Below are positions 44,132 through 53,316 of a DNA stretch of 64,000 bases, piece by piece (position 1 is the first letter of the stretch; each line of letters begins with the position of its first letter). The notes beneath the pieces were generated by a model. The model was not told where the DNA came from, searched no databases, and worked only from the letters and a program-made list of their open reading frames with translations. The position numbers and the translations under genes were made by a program. Origin of the DNA: Candidatus Nitrohelix vancouverensis (GTDB taxonomy: Bacteria; Nitrospinota; Nitrospinia; Nitrospinales; VA-1); the NCBI GenBank assembly GCA_015698305.1, contig CP048620.1:894557-958556 (forward strand). The letters are read 5' to 3'.

Positions 44132-46243
44132 ATGAAGACTCTCGCTCGCCATCCCGACCTCTACGAAATTCTGAACGTTGCGCCCAATGCCACGCAAAAG
44201 CAGATCAGTATCGCTTATTCCCGGCTCATCAAGCGATTGGATACGGGAGAAGGCGGCGAAGCTGAGGGCGCTCCTGCGCTCAAGGAAAAAATCGCGCTCT
44301 TGCAGGAGGCTTTCGACATTCTCTCCGATGAGAGGAAGCGCAAGGCTTACAATTTGTTGAGAGAAGATGAGGGCGGCGGCATCGATGAAGCGGTCAAGCA
44401 GGCGCGAACGACTCTCAATCAATCGCGTAACAGTCGGAGCGATGAGCGCAAGCCTTTGAACGTTTACGAGGATTATTACGGCTTTTCAGAAAAGCCGTTC
44501 GATCTGACTCCCGACCCGAAATACCTCTACCTCAGCCCGAAGCATAAGGAAGTGCTGGCGCATCTGGTTTATGGTCTGCAGGAGAACAACGGCTTCCTGA
44601 AAATCATCGGCGAGGTGGGCACGGGCAAGACTACCATTTGCCGCAGTTTCCTCAAGGAGCTGTACGCCGATTTCAGCATCGCTTATATTTTCAATCCCTG
44701 CATCAACCAACTGGAGTTATTGCAATCTATCAACGCCGAACTGGGTCTGCCCTCGGAAAGCACGAGTCGCAAGCAGTTGATCGATACCCTCAATCGCTTT
44801 TTGTTTGCGGAGCGCGAAAAGGGTCATCGCGTTGTGGTCATCATCGACGAAGCCCAGGACTTGCAGGCGGATGTGCTGGAGCAATTGCGTCTGCTATCCA
44901 ATCTGGAAACGGAGACGGAAAAACTCATTCAAATCGTATTGATCGGGCAACCGGAGCTGGATGACTTGCTGGCGGAAGATCGTTTGCGGCAGTTGCGCCA
45001 ACGCATCACCATCAGCTGGGAATTGCTTCCCCTGAATCTTGAAGAGACGCGCGGCTATATTCACCACCGCCTCAACGTCGCGCTGGGCAAGGGCAAGGTC
45101 AAATTCCTTCGTCCGGCGGCGGAATGGATTTTCCGTTACTCGCACGGCATCCCGCGCATGATCAACGTTATCGCCGACCGCGCGCTTCTCATCGCCTACA
45201 CGCTGAACACCAAGACCATCACGCCCAAAGTGGTGAAGATGGCGATCAAGGACATCGGCAACCTCAAACCGCTGACGACGAAAAGCGATTTTTTCTGGCG
45301 GACCCTGGCGCCGATCGGACTGGGCTTTGCGGCGCTGGCGATGGGACTGCATTATTTTGTCTTGCCCGATTTCAATCAAACACCGGAAGACGCCGACCTG
45401 AAAAAAATCGTCGCGCAAAATCCCCTGCCGTTGAAAAGTCCTGTGCAGTCTCGCATTCCTGTAGCCGCGCCGCAGACGCAAACGCCTGCGCTCGCCAACG
45501 ACTCCAGCGATGAAACGCCGGAGCCGACTGCTTTGCAGGCGCGTCGTATTCCCAGCGCCGGACCTTTATACATCACGCAGGAGGACAAGCTGGTGACCTA
45601 TCTTTCCAGTCTGTCCCTCGGCGAAAGCAAAATGGAAGCGGTCAAGTGGATGGTGAAAACCTGGGAGATCGACGCCGACACTTTTTCCGCGTTTGGCGAT
45701 TCGGCTCTTGAACGGGCGCGCGACGAATACGGATTGCGATCCTACGCGCTGACCGCCAATTTCGAAAAACTGGCGTCTCTGAATTATCCGGCGATCATTG
45801 AACTGGCCCTGCCCAATGCGCAAGGCACCAAGTATCTGGCGCTGATGTCTCTGCAAGGCGACCGCGGCGTTTTCGGTTCCGTCGACCAGATGGAGATTCC
45901 CTTATCTCTGCTCGATTCAATGTGGACGCGCAAGGCGATCATTCTGTGGAAAGATTTTGAAACGCTTCCGGAAGATTTCGCTTCCGGCTTTCGCGGCAAA
46001 GAGTCCATCTGGTTGCAAAAGAATTTAAGATTGCTCGGATTGTTCAAAGGACGCGAGGCCTTGACCTACGGACCCAAGACGATCAACGCGGTGATGGAAT
46101 TCCAGCGCAAGAATCAGATCCCGGACGACGGACGTTTTGACGACGAAAGCAAAATGGCGCTCTACAATCTTCTCGATATCTACCCGACGCCGAAGTTGAT
46201 CCCGCAAGGCGCGCCCGGTCTGGACCGGACCGATCAGGGCTGA
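44132..46243 (+). CDS. gspA: GspA-like AAA ATPase with N-terminal J-like domain and C-terminal peptidoglycan-binding domain
   Basis: A 703-residue protein. Residues ~8-76 resemble a DnaJ domain (YEILNVAPNATQKQISIAYS, EAFDILSDERKRKAYNLL) but lack the HPD motif. Residues ~110-385 are an ExeA/GspA AAA ATPase with YYGFSEKPFDLTPDPKYLYL, Walker A GEVGTGKTT at 160-168 and Walker B VVVIIDEAQDL. A TM lies near 392-410, then a periplasmic C39-like region and a PG_binding_1 domain (YGPKTINAVMEFQRKNQ). GspA and GspB help place the type II secretin through peptidoglycan; gspB follows 8 bases away. Confidence 0.9.
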   Translation: MKTLARHPDLYEILNVAPNATQKQISIAYSRLIKRLDTGEGGEAEGAPALKEKIALLQEAFDILSDERKRKAYNLLREDEGGGIDEAVKQARTTLNQSRNSRSDERKPLNVYEDYYGFSEKPFDLTPDPKYLYLSPKHKEVLAHLVYGLQENNGFLKIIGEVGTGKTTICRSFLKELYADFSIAYIFNPCINQLELLQSINAELGLPSESTSRKQLIDTLNRFLFAEREKGHRVVVIIDEAQDLQADVLEQLRLLSNLETETEKLIQIVLIGQPELDDLLAEDRLRQLRQRITISWELLPLNLEETRGYIHHRLNVALGKGKVKFLRPAAEWIFRYSHGIPRMINVIADRALLIAYTLNTKTITPKVVKMAIKDIGNLKPLTTKSDFFWRTLAPIGLGFAALAMGLHYFVLPDFNQTPEDADLKKIVAQNPLPLKSPVQSRIPVAAPQTQTPALANDSSDETPEPTALQARRIPSAGPLYITQEDKLVTYLSSLSLGESKMEAVKWMVKTWEIDADTFSAFGDSALERARDEYGLRSYALTANFEKLASLNYPAIIELALPNAQGTKYLALMSLQGDRGVFGSVDQMEIPLSLLDSMWTRKAIILWKDFETLPEDFASGFRGKESIWLQKNLRLLGLFKGREALTYGPKTINAVMEFQRKNQIPDDGRFDDESKMALYNLLDIYPTPKLIPQGAPGLDRTDQG

Positions 46244-46251
46244 GGGCTGTC

Positions 46252-47064
46252 ATGAGCACCATCCTGAAAACGCTGAAGAAACTCGAAAAAGACAAGAGCG
46301 AGTTGCAAAAGGATCTGGACCTGAAGGAGATGGTCATTCATAGCGAAGGTCCGTCTTACCTGCGCATGCAGGAAAAGGAATTGAAGAAGGCCTGTTATTT
46401 CGCGGGTCTCGGCGTGTGCGGCGCCTTGATGGGCGCCAGCATCATTTACCTTTTTACGCAAGGTTCCTCAGAAGCGCCGGATCTGCGCGACCCCGCGCCC
46501 ATCGACCGTCCGGCGGCGCAGAAAACTTCCCTGACCTCAGCTCCTCAGGTGTTCCAGCCGGGCTTTTCTCTCTCGGATATACCCGAAGATTCGCGATTTC
46601 AGGAGCGCGAAGATGATGCATTTTCGACTGCGCCCCCGGCGCAATCAGAGGCTCCGCGACCCAAACCGATTTCAAAAAAACCGGCTGTGCCGGAACCGAC
46701 CGCGCCAGACCGGGCCGCGCCAGACCCGGCTCCGGCAAAAGAGATTCAGGCTCATTTGAATCCAGCGCCCAGGCCGGAAGCGCGGCGCCCGGCAAGCCCC
46801 GCTCCAACTCAGGCGACTCAGCAAACGCCTTCTGCTGCTGGCGCGCCGAGCGCTGGAAGCATCAGCGGTCTCAAGATCAAGGGTATCATCTTCTTCAGCG
46901 CGGGCAATCGCGCCAATCATATCTTTGTGTCGACGCAACAGGACAGCAATAAAAAATTGCGCCTGGGCGATACGGTGCAGGGTGCGGTGTTGGAGAGCAT
47001 CGAACCGAGCCGGGCGATTTTTTCCTACGGCAATCGCTCCATCGTGGTCGGCCTCGGCGAATAA
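46252..47064 (+). CDS. gspB: GspB-like inner-membrane protein
   Basis: A 270-residue protein of the T2SSB family: cytosolic start MSTILKTLKKLEKDKSEL, one membrane segment (~43-66, YFAGLGVCGALMGASIIYLF), a long Pro/Ala-rich periplasmic linker (~75-205), and the C-terminal SISGLKIKGIIFF and LRLGDTVQGAVLESI domain typical of GspB. It should form the GspAB complex with the preceding ATPase. Other type II secretion genes are not in this window. Confidence 0.87.
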   Translation: MSTILKTLKKLEKDKSELQKDLDLKEMVIHSEGPSYLRMQEKELKKACYFAGLGVCGALMGASIIYLFTQGSSEAPDLRDPAPIDRPAAQKTSLTSAPQVFQPGFSLSDIPEDSRFQEREDDAFSTAPPAQSEAPRPKPISKKPAVPEPTAPDRAAPDPAPAKEIQAHLNPAPRPEARRPASPAPTQATQQTPSAAGAPSAGSISGLKIKGIIFFSAGNRANHIFVSTQQDSNKKLRLGDTVQGAVLESIEPSRAIFSYGNRSIVVGLGE

Positions 47065-47200
47065 TTTTCTAAGAGCAAACGGGGCTTTACAAAAAAAATC
47101 AACGCCGATAGTTTTCCCATTATAGCTGGGTAGCGCGAATAATTTTCCAAGAGCAAACGGGGCTTTACAAAAAAGATCAACGCCGACAATCTTTCCATTG
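47057..47200 (+). repeat. 78-bp tandem duplication over the gspB stop codon
   Basis: Copy 1 (47057-47122) contains the last gspB codon and stop; copy 2 (47135-47200) lies just downstream. Both begin GCGAATAATTTT and share AGAGCAAACGGGGCTTTACA; they differ at a handful of positions. The period is 78. Nothing is known to be encoded by the second copy. Confidence 0.88.
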
Positions 47201-47243
47201 CGATTGAGCAGAACGACTCAATTTGAAAGGGCCTGTCAGGGCC

Positions 47244-49373
47244 TTATTCGCTGATCGACAGTTCGATAGAAAAATAGGCGCTGTCCCCCGGCGCCAGTAG
47301 AAGCGGCCAGCTTGCGAACAGGCAGGAGCCTTGATAGGAACTTTCAAAACCGTCTTCAGACTGCGACACGGTCTCCACAGGGTAGCGCCACAGCCGCGCG
47401 GGCGAACCCAGCGCCAGATTCACCTGAAAGCCCGACCAGTCGTCGCGCATGCCGAAGGATTCCACGTCCTTTAAATCCTCTGAGCTTATCAGTCGCGCAT
47501 CCTGCAAGCGTCGTCCGGGGCAGACGTAGTATCGGTCCGGCGCGTCTCCCGCCAGCAAGGTCAGATTCAATTCCACGCCCCAGCGCAAATCAATCTTCTC
47601 GTCGCCGTCATTGCTCAGCAGATAATGCGCAGAGAGGAAGGCGCCTTCGTTCGGAACAAAAAAAGTTTTCTGCAAGACGACCTGTGTTTGCTTGCCCTGA
47701 GGCAGACTCAGGCGAGCCGTTCGTTCCAGTTGCAGAGACAGGGCGTTTGGTTTTTTGGGCTGAATCGTATAAGGACGCCCTGCAAAATCGCCCAGCTCTT
47801 CATAGCGACAGGTCTTGAAGTTTTCAAGGTCGACTGTGGGATCAAGGAATCGGTCGAGAAACGAATAGCGTCGCCAGGGATCATAGATCAGCTTGTCTTG
47901 CAGATTATCTTCCTTGCATCGCACGCGGTCGTGAATGGATTGAGGCGTGGCGTCGGCGTCGGAGCTGTCATGCCCGATCTTGGCAATAGCATGATGATAG
48001 CTTTCGGGTCGACGACGCAAAACATCAGACAAATTAAAACAGCCCTTGCGGTGATCCAGTTCAAACAAGGCGCCGCCGTAAGTCGGAGAGAAGTAAGCGC
48101 TCAGGGACTGCTGGCGCATGAGAATTTCCGCTCGCCCGTCCAGATCATAATCCCTAGTTTCCAGAGCGGGTCCTTCGCCCATAACCTGATCGACGAGGGT
48201 CTCCGCCGCGATCAAATGCCGGTAAAGAGCGTGGCGCAGATAGTTCAGGTACAAACCGCCAAACAGTCCGTGCCACAAGGCGCAATTGCATTGACCCTGA
48301 TACAGTTCGCGCAGGGCCTCAGCTTTTTCCGGAGCGTCCGCCGGAAGCGCGGCGACGCGTTGACTGACGTAGAGGATTTTTTTGTGCAGGAGATTGCTCT
48401 CGTCGTATTTGGTCAAAAAATTATTCCAGATACCGCCGCGCAGGAAAGGCAGGGCGGCGGAGCAGGAGTCGTCGGTGCGACCCTGCAAATCTTCTTTAAC
48501 CGCATGCAATCGCTGGCTCGCAGATACGGGCAAGGCCCATTCCATCATTTCATCGTAAGAGGCCGGAGGAAGATAGACCCGGTCGGTCGGCGGGCCGGCG
48601 TCGAGGCGTTCGGAGAAGGTCGCGGTCTGCAACCAGTCCTGATTGTCTTCGAGAGCCGTAAAGAAACGCTTGAGCCATTCTTCTTCGTAGACCCATTGAT
48701 AAGTCTCCGGCCAGACGCCAAATTTTTCTCCATCGTCGGCATAGACCAGCGCCGTTTTACCGCGCTCTACAGCTTCGCGAAACAGCGCCAGGGTTTCTTC
48801 CGGCTGTTTGAAGGGGATGGCGTAGCGAAGATATTTCTGAATCGGGAAGACCTTGAGAGCGACGCCCTTATGCTCGGTGATGTAGTAACCGTCGAGACTT
48901 CCCTCTTCCAGTCCGGCGTAATGAAAATGCGCGTCGTCCACAACCGTGTATTCCAGACCCGCCGCCGACAGGATTTCGGGAATCTCCGGTTCCCAGATGC
49001 GTTCCGTCAGCCATGCCCCGCGCGGTTTTGCGCCGATGTTCCGTTCGAGAAAATCATTCATCATTTGCAATTGGCCGACGGCGTCGCGGGTCGGAAGGAT
49101 GGAAAGGATCGGTTCGTAAAAACCGCCCCCGAGCAATTCCAGTCGCCCGGCCTGAACCAGTTCGCGCAGGAGGTCGAGAAAGTCGGGTTGGTTTTTTTGT
49201 ATCCATTCCAGCAGAGGGCCGGAAAAATGCGCCGCTGTTTTCAGCGCTGGAAAGGTTTTCAATATCTGAAAATAAGGTTCATAGGCGTTGCGAAAGCAGG
49301 CTTCGAAGACATGATCGAAATTGCCGACCGGCTGATGATTATGGACGCAGAAACTGAATTTTATGGGCGACAT
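47244..49373 (-). CDS. Glycoside hydrolase family 57 (4-alpha-glucanotransferase/alpha-amylase type)
   Basis: From ATG 49373 the product has 709 residues. The GH57 motifs are present: HNHQPVGN (~11-18), the nucleophile Glu124 in WLTERIWEPE and the acid/base Asp214 in YADDGEKFG, at positions very near those of Thermococcus litoralis glucanotransferase (123 and 214). The C-terminal beta domains (DUF1925/DUF1926-like, from ~400) are complete. It should transfer or hydrolyse alpha-1,4-glucans in the cytoplasm (no signal peptide), so glycogen turnover is likely. A TTG at 49403 is an alternative start. Confidence 0.92.
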   Translation of the reverse strand: MSPIKFSFCVHNHQPVGNFDHVFEACFRNAYEPYFQILKTFPALKTAAHFSGPLLEWIQKNQPDFLDLLRELVQAGRLELLGGGFYEPILSILPTRDAVGQLQMMNDFLERNIGAKPRGAWLTERIWEPEIPEILSAAGLEYTVVDDAHFHYAGLEEGSLDGYYITEHKGVALKVFPIQKYLRYAIPFKQPEETLALFREAVERGKTALVYADDGEKFGVWPETYQWVYEEEWLKRFFTALEDNQDWLQTATFSERLDAGPPTDRVYLPPASYDEMMEWALPVSASQRLHAVKEDLQGRTDDSCSAALPFLRGGIWNNFLTKYDESNLLHKKILYVSQRVAALPADAPEKAEALRELYQGQCNCALWHGLFGGLYLNYLRHALYRHLIAAETLVDQVMGEGPALETRDYDLDGRAEILMRQQSLSAYFSPTYGGALFELDHRKGCFNLSDVLRRRPESYHHAIAKIGHDSSDADATPQSIHDRVRCKEDNLQDKLIYDPWRRYSFLDRFLDPTVDLENFKTCRYEELGDFAGRPYTIQPKKPNALSLQLERTARLSLPQGKQTQVVLQKTFFVPNEGAFLSAHYLLSNDGDEKIDLRWGVELNLTLLAGDAPDRYYVCPGRRLQDARLISSEDLKDVESFGMRDDWSGFQVNLALGSPARLWRYPVETVSQSEDGFESSYQGSCLFASWPLLLAPGDSAYFSIELSISE

Positions 49374-49535
49374 TTTTTTAATAAAGTTTGTGGTGGAAAG
49401 CAAGTTCCCGGCAGGCCGGGAAGCGTTTTCATGATGCGCTAAATCAGTTGTGTTGGCAAGGGGATCGGCGGCGCTGAACGTCGCTACTTTCTAACCGTAT
49501 TCGAAACGTGGGGAGGATGCGTTGCGCCTACGTCT

Positions 49536-51272
49536 TTATTCCGCGATATCCGCTTCCAGTTGTTTGGTGGCGTAGAGGTGGTAGTAGAGATTTTCGTTCG
49601 CCATCAGGGACTGATGGTTGCCGACTTCGACCACATGGCCCTTGTCGATCACGACGATCTTGTCGGCGTGGTGGACGGCGCTCAGGCGATGCGCGATGAC
49701 GACGGTGGTTCGTCCCGCTGTCAGCGTTTCGAGAGCTTCCTTGATCAAGGCTTCGGACTGGTTGTCGAGGGAAGAAGTTGCTTCGTCGAGCACCAGAATT
49801 TTTGGATTCTTCAAAAAGGCGCGGGCGATGGAGATGCGTTGGCGTTCTCCGCCGGAGAGTTTCACGCCTTTTTCGCCAACGAGGTGATCGTAGCCGTCTT
49901 CGAGATTCATGATGAAATCATGCGCGTTCGCTTGTTTCGCGGCGTGGATCAATTCCTCTTCTGTCGCGTCCAGTTTGCCATAGAGAATATTTTCGCGAAT
50001 GGTGCCGCCGAACAGATGCGTCTCCTGCGGAACCAGAGCGAACTGATCGAGAAAAAATTTAAGATCGATTTGTTTGATGTCGGTTCCATCGAGTTTTACT
50101 GCGCCGCTGTCCGGGTCAAAAAACCGGAGCAGGAGTTGCACGATGGTGGTTTTCCCGGCGCCGCTGGGGCCAACCAGGGCCACGTTTTGCCCCGGCTTTA
50201 TATCGAAGTCGACGCCTTTGAGGATGGGAGCGTCTTTATCGTAACCGAATTGAACGTTTTCAAATTGAAGGCCGCCGTGGACCACGGCGGGCGTAATCGG
50301 ATTCTCGCAATTGCGGACTTCCGTTTCAGAATCGAAGATTTCATAAACGCGACGCACCGCGCCGAGGGCTTCCTGCGATTGCGTGTAGATGCGAACGAAG
50401 GTGCCGATGGGACCGGCGATCACCAGCGCATAAAGAAAAAACGCGGCGAGTTCGCCGGGCGTGGTGGCGCCTTGCATGACCTGCGTTCCTCCGTACCAGA
50501 TGAGCAGGGCGGACAAAAGAAAAGTCATGCACAGGATGATGGGACCGAAAGAAGCGGATATTTTCAGTTTGCCCAGTGAAATATCGAAACCGTCGTTGAT
50601 CTCTTTTTGGAAGCGCTGGTTTTCGTAAGGCTCGCGACCGTAGGATTTCACCACTTTAATGGAAGACATGGTCTCTTCGAGGACAACAGAGGCTTTCGCC
50701 ATTTGGTCCTGCACGCCAGCGGCGAGTCCGCGCAGACGACGTCCAAAGATGCGCGCGCCAATCATCAAAGGCGGTAATACGAGCAGGATCAGGCCGGTCA
50801 GTTTCCAGTTCAGATAGAGAATGATAATCAATGCGCCGAACAGGGTGATGGTCTGGCGCAGTACGGCGACGGGAATCGCGACGAGCGCGTTTTCGATGGT
50901 GGTGATGTCGCCGCTCATTCGGGAAAGGATTTCTCCGACCCGGCGCGATTGAAAAAATCGCAGGGACAGCGTTTGCAGATGCGAGAAAAACTTGATGCGA
51001 AAATCGGCGGTGATGCGTTGACCGACAAAGCCGAATATATAGTTATGCGTTACAGAAAAAGCCGCCTGCAGAAGAATGATGGCGCCCAGCTGAAAAGTCA
51101 GCGTGTTCAGGACCTCGGAGTCTTTCAGAACAAGCACGGCGTTGATCATGTTTTTGACGATCAAGGGGAGTAGCAGATTGATCGCCGAGGTCAAGGTCAG
51201 ACAGAAAAACGCAAAGGCGATGATTTTTTTATAGGGTTTGGCGAAGGCCAGAATTTTCGCAAAATCTTTCAT
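49536..51272 (-). CDS. ABC exporter, ATPase-permease half transporter (MsbA-like)
   Basis: A 578-residue half transporter: six membrane helices in residues ~15-300 and an ATPase domain with Walker A LVGPSGAGKTT, Q loop, signature LSGGERQRISIARA, Walker B ILVLDEATSSL and H loop VIAHRLSA. It should work as a homodimer exporting lipids or drugs; a lipid-flippase role like MsbA is plausible in an organism with an Lpt system but cannot be fixed. Alone on the minus strand, downstream of the flaG promoter region. Confidence 0.92.
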   Translation of the reverse strand: MKDFAKILAFAKPYKKIIAFAFFCLTLTSAINLLLPLIVKNMINAVLVLKDSEVLNTLTFQLGAIILLQAAFSVTHNYIFGFVGQRITADFRIKFFSHLQTLSLRFFQSRRVGEILSRMSGDITTIENALVAIPVAVLRQTITLFGALIIILYLNWKLTGLILLVLPPLMIGARIFGRRLRGLAAGVQDQMAKASVVLEETMSSIKVVKSYGREPYENQRFQKEINDGFDISLGKLKISASFGPIILCMTFLLSALLIWYGGTQVMQGATTPGELAAFFLYALVIAGPIGTFVRIYTQSQEALGAVRRVYEIFDSETEVRNCENPITPAVVHGGLQFENVQFGYDKDAPILKGVDFDIKPGQNVALVGPSGAGKTTIVQLLLRFFDPDSGAVKLDGTDIKQIDLKFFLDQFALVPQETHLFGGTIRENILYGKLDATEEELIHAAKQANAHDFIMNLEDGYDHLVGEKGVKLSGGERQRISIARAFLKNPKILVLDEATSSLDNQSEALIKEALETLTAGRTTVVIAHRLSAVHHADKIVVIDKGHVVEVGNHQSLMANENLYYHLYATKQLEADIAE

Positions 51273-51620
51273 TTATAGGTATCCGGCGCAGACGACGCTT
51301 GTTTGATCAAGAAACGCCGTAGTGCGTCTGCAAGGTTGCTTTTTCAGATTAAAAAATTATCCATCTTACCGGTTCCCCTGGGCCAATTCAAACTTTTAAT
51401 CTGCAAAAAAGTTGATTTTCTTGTAGTTACCGGAAAAACAGGGGGATTTGGGGAAGTGGATTTTTGTAAAAAAATATTTTTTATTTCCTAAAGTTTTGCC
51501 GGGGCTCACCGTTAAGAAGGAAGCATAAAGTGCCTAAAAATCAGATCGGCAATAAAAGCGCCATAGAATCGCTTGGTTCGCCGACAGGTTTATTAATAAC
51601 TTAGGCAATCGAGGGAGATC
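51273..51620. other. Intergenic region with sigma28-like promoter for flaG
   Basis: About 348 bases between the ABC exporter (minus) and flaG (plus). It contains a 10-bp inverted repeat CAGATTAAAA (51345-51354) with TTTTAATCTG (51394-51403), and the sigma28-like promoter listed separately. TTACCGG occurs twice. No RNA gene is seen; the exporter promoter should be here on the minus strand. Confidence 0.45.
51489..51515 (+). promoter_or_regulatory. Putative sigma28 (FliA) promoter of flaG
   Basis: TAAA (51489-51492), exactly 15 bases, then ACCGTTAA (51508-51515), which matches GCCGATAA in six of eight positions. FlaG is a usual sigma28 target, which supports the match. The leader to the flaG ATG is about 105 bases. 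Confidence 0.6.
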
Positions 51621-52019
51621 ATGGACATTGAAGTAACAAAAACAACTGGAAACGCGCCTGTAGAGGCGCCTCGGCTCAGTTCGTCCACTGCAAAGCCCGC
51701 TCCGGCAAAGGCTCCTGCGGTGAATGTCCAAACTTCCGAAGTGGAAGACTCAGTATCTTTGTCTAAAGAAGCAAAAAATGCGTTGACCCAATCGGAAGTT
51801 AACAGGGCTGGGAAACAAGGTTCAAAAGAAGCGGTAAACACCGAATCAGGCAGTTCGAACACCCCCTCTTCGGTGGAGAGGAAACTTTCAGTCACGGATG
51901 ACAATCAGGTCGTTTTAAAAATCATCGACGGCAAGACACAGAAGTTGGTCCGTCAAATTCCAGCTGAAGAAGTGGTGCGTCTTAAAGACGCGATGCGGAA
52001 TTTTATCGATAGATTGTAG
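51621..52019 (+). CDS. flaG: FlaG-family flagellar protein
   Basis: A 132-residue protein with a disordered, Ala/Pro/Ser-rich N-terminal half and the FlaG domain at the C-terminus: KLSVTDDNQVVLKIIDGKTQ and KLVRQIPAEEVVRLKDAMRN, the family hallmark (VVKI.D..T...IRQIP.EE...L). FlaG affects flagellar filament length. GAGGGAGATC precedes the ATG. A second small gene and a terminator follow, so this is a two-gene transcript. Confidence 0.88.
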   Translation: MDIEVTKTTGNAPVEAPRLSSSTAKPAPAKAPAVNVQTSEVEDSVSLSKEAKNALTQSEVNRAGKQGSKEAVNTESGSSNTPSSVERKLSVTDDNQVVLKIIDGKTQKLVRQIPAEEVVRLKDAMRNFIDRL

Positions 52020-52063
52020 GCGGGAGCCGGTTCTGTCATTCAATCCAATGAAAGGGGTTTGTT

Positions 52064-52306
52064 ATGGAAATCAATAGTTTGGGAAATTCCGCGTCGTTTT
52101 CGCGAACCAGCGCTGATGCGGCGAAAGTGGAAAGCGGCGAAGCCAAAAGTCTGAACTCTAACGTCAGCGAAACAAGCGGCGGCAACCGGGAAGCGGAGAC
52201 CAGTCCGATTCCTCCGGTCAACCCAACGGCGAGCGCGCCCTCCGATGAAAGTTCGGTATCCAGTGAACAGGGCGGCAATGGCGGATTGATAGATATATCG
52301 GCCTGA
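52064..52306 (+). CDS. Small Ser/Glu-rich hypothetical protein after flaG
   Basis: 80 residues, hydrophilic and disordered (MEINSLGNSASFSRTSADAA), rich in Ser, Glu, Gly and Pro, no signal peptide. GAAAGGGG precedes the ATG. The start resembles that of FlaG and some flagellar hook/cap-associated peptides in being low-complexity, but no domain is recognised. It lies between flaG and a strong terminator, so a role tied to flagella is an inference from position. Confidence 0.65.
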   Translation: MEINSLGNSASFSRTSADAAKVESGEAKSLNSNVSETSGGNREAETSPIPPVNPTASAPSDESSVSSEQGGNGGLIDISA

Positions 52307-52323
52307 AGAGCGCCGAAGCAGAA

Positions 52324-52353
52324 AAGCCCCCGCCGATTGGCGGGGGCTTTTTC
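52324..52353 (+). terminator. Strong Rho-independent terminator
   Basis: Perfect 11-bp stem AAGCCCCCGCC-gatt-GGCGGGGGCTT (52324-52349) followed by TTTTC. It ends the flaG transcript and, with its A-tract on the other side, can also serve the convergent epimerase gene. Confidence 0.93.
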
Positions 52354-52383
52354 ATTTTCAGCAGGAATACTGAATCCCTGACG

Positions 52384-53316
52384 TTACCAGTTCTGAACGT
52401 TGCGGTCTCCGCCATACTTGGACTGCAGGTCAAAGATCAGCTTGATGTATTCTTTGATGCCTTCCTTACCCTGGAACTCGACACCCAGATCCTTGGCGGC
52501 CTGAGAACTCATCGGCACGCCCGCCTCGCCGCGAATGCCCTCGATCTCGCCGAAGGAATCGACAATCTCCACGATCATTTCGCCCAATTCCATGTTCTGG
52601 ATATGACCGTCAATGAGGTGGTAGATCTTGCCCGAGGCTTCGGGGTTGCCCAAAACCTTGCAGATCGCCTGGCAGACCGAGTCGACGGATACGTATTTGG
52701 TGCTTCCTTTCAAATCCACGTTGTAGTTCGTCGCCAGATAATCCACGGTCTGGAACCATTCCGACTTGTCGATTTGTGGGCGCACCCCGTAGACCGTTAC
52801 CGGACGCAGGATATTGATGTCGAACGCGCGGCTTCGGTAATAATGGAAGCAAAAGGATTCGATGGATGATTTGATGGAGCCGTAAAGCGATGCAGGTCGG
52901 ACCGGATGGGTCTCGTCCAGCGGGTTCTCTTCGCTGACCGTCGGCAGAATATCGCCGAAGACGGCGCAAGCGCTCATGAAGACAACCTGTCGCACGCGCG
53001 CACGTTTGGCCTCTTCGAGCAGATCAAAACTGCCGTTGACGTTGACGCGCACCAGCTCGTCCGCCGTTTGCACCGGACCGGGGAAATGCGCCAGATGGAT
53101 CAGCGCATCGACGCCGTCGACCAGTTTGGTGAGCGATTCGCGATCTTCCAGCCCGCCGATGACGTAGTCCACATCTTCATAAGGTTTCAAATGGTCGAGC
53201 AGGCTTTCCTCGCGGATGAGAGCGCGGATTTCGTGGGGTTCCCCTTCGCCTTCCGTCAACTGCTTGATCAGATGTGAACCCACCATGCCGGTGATTCCCG
53301 TTAAAGCGATTTTCAT
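52384..53316 (-). CDS. NAD-dependent epimerase/dehydratase (extended SDR)
   Basis: A 310-residue enzyme: NAD motif LTGITGMVGSHLIKQL, DALIHLAHFPGP, the catalytic Ser in VFMSACAVFGD and Tyr/Lys in YGSIKSSIESF (YxxxK). The C-terminal half is the substrate domain. It resembles nucleotide-sugar epimerases/dehydratases, but the substrate cannot be set from the sequence. Stand-alone gene, converging on the flaG transcript. Confidence 0.87.
   Translation of the reverse strand: MKIALTGITGMVGSHLIKQLTEGEGEPHEIRALIREESLLDHLKPYEDVDYVIGGLEDRESLTKLVDGVDALIHLAHFPGPVQTADELVRVNVNGSFDLLEEAKRARVRQVVFMSACAVFGDILPTVSEENPLDETHPVRPASLYGSIKSSIESFCFHYYRSRAFDINILRPVTVYGVRPQIDKSEWFQTVDYLATNYNVDLKGSTKYVSVDSVCQAICKVLGNPEASGKIYHLIDGHIQNMELGEMIVEIVDSFGEIEGIRGEAGVPMSSQAAKDLGVEFQGKEGIKEYIKLIFDLQSKYGGDRNVQNW

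Noticed and set aside
47625-49442. 605-codon open frame antisense to the GH57 gene
   Set aside because: It is an exact shadow of the GH57 gene, with no domain, no ribosome site and odd composition; long antisense frames arise here because TTA, CTA and TCA codons are rare in the true gene.
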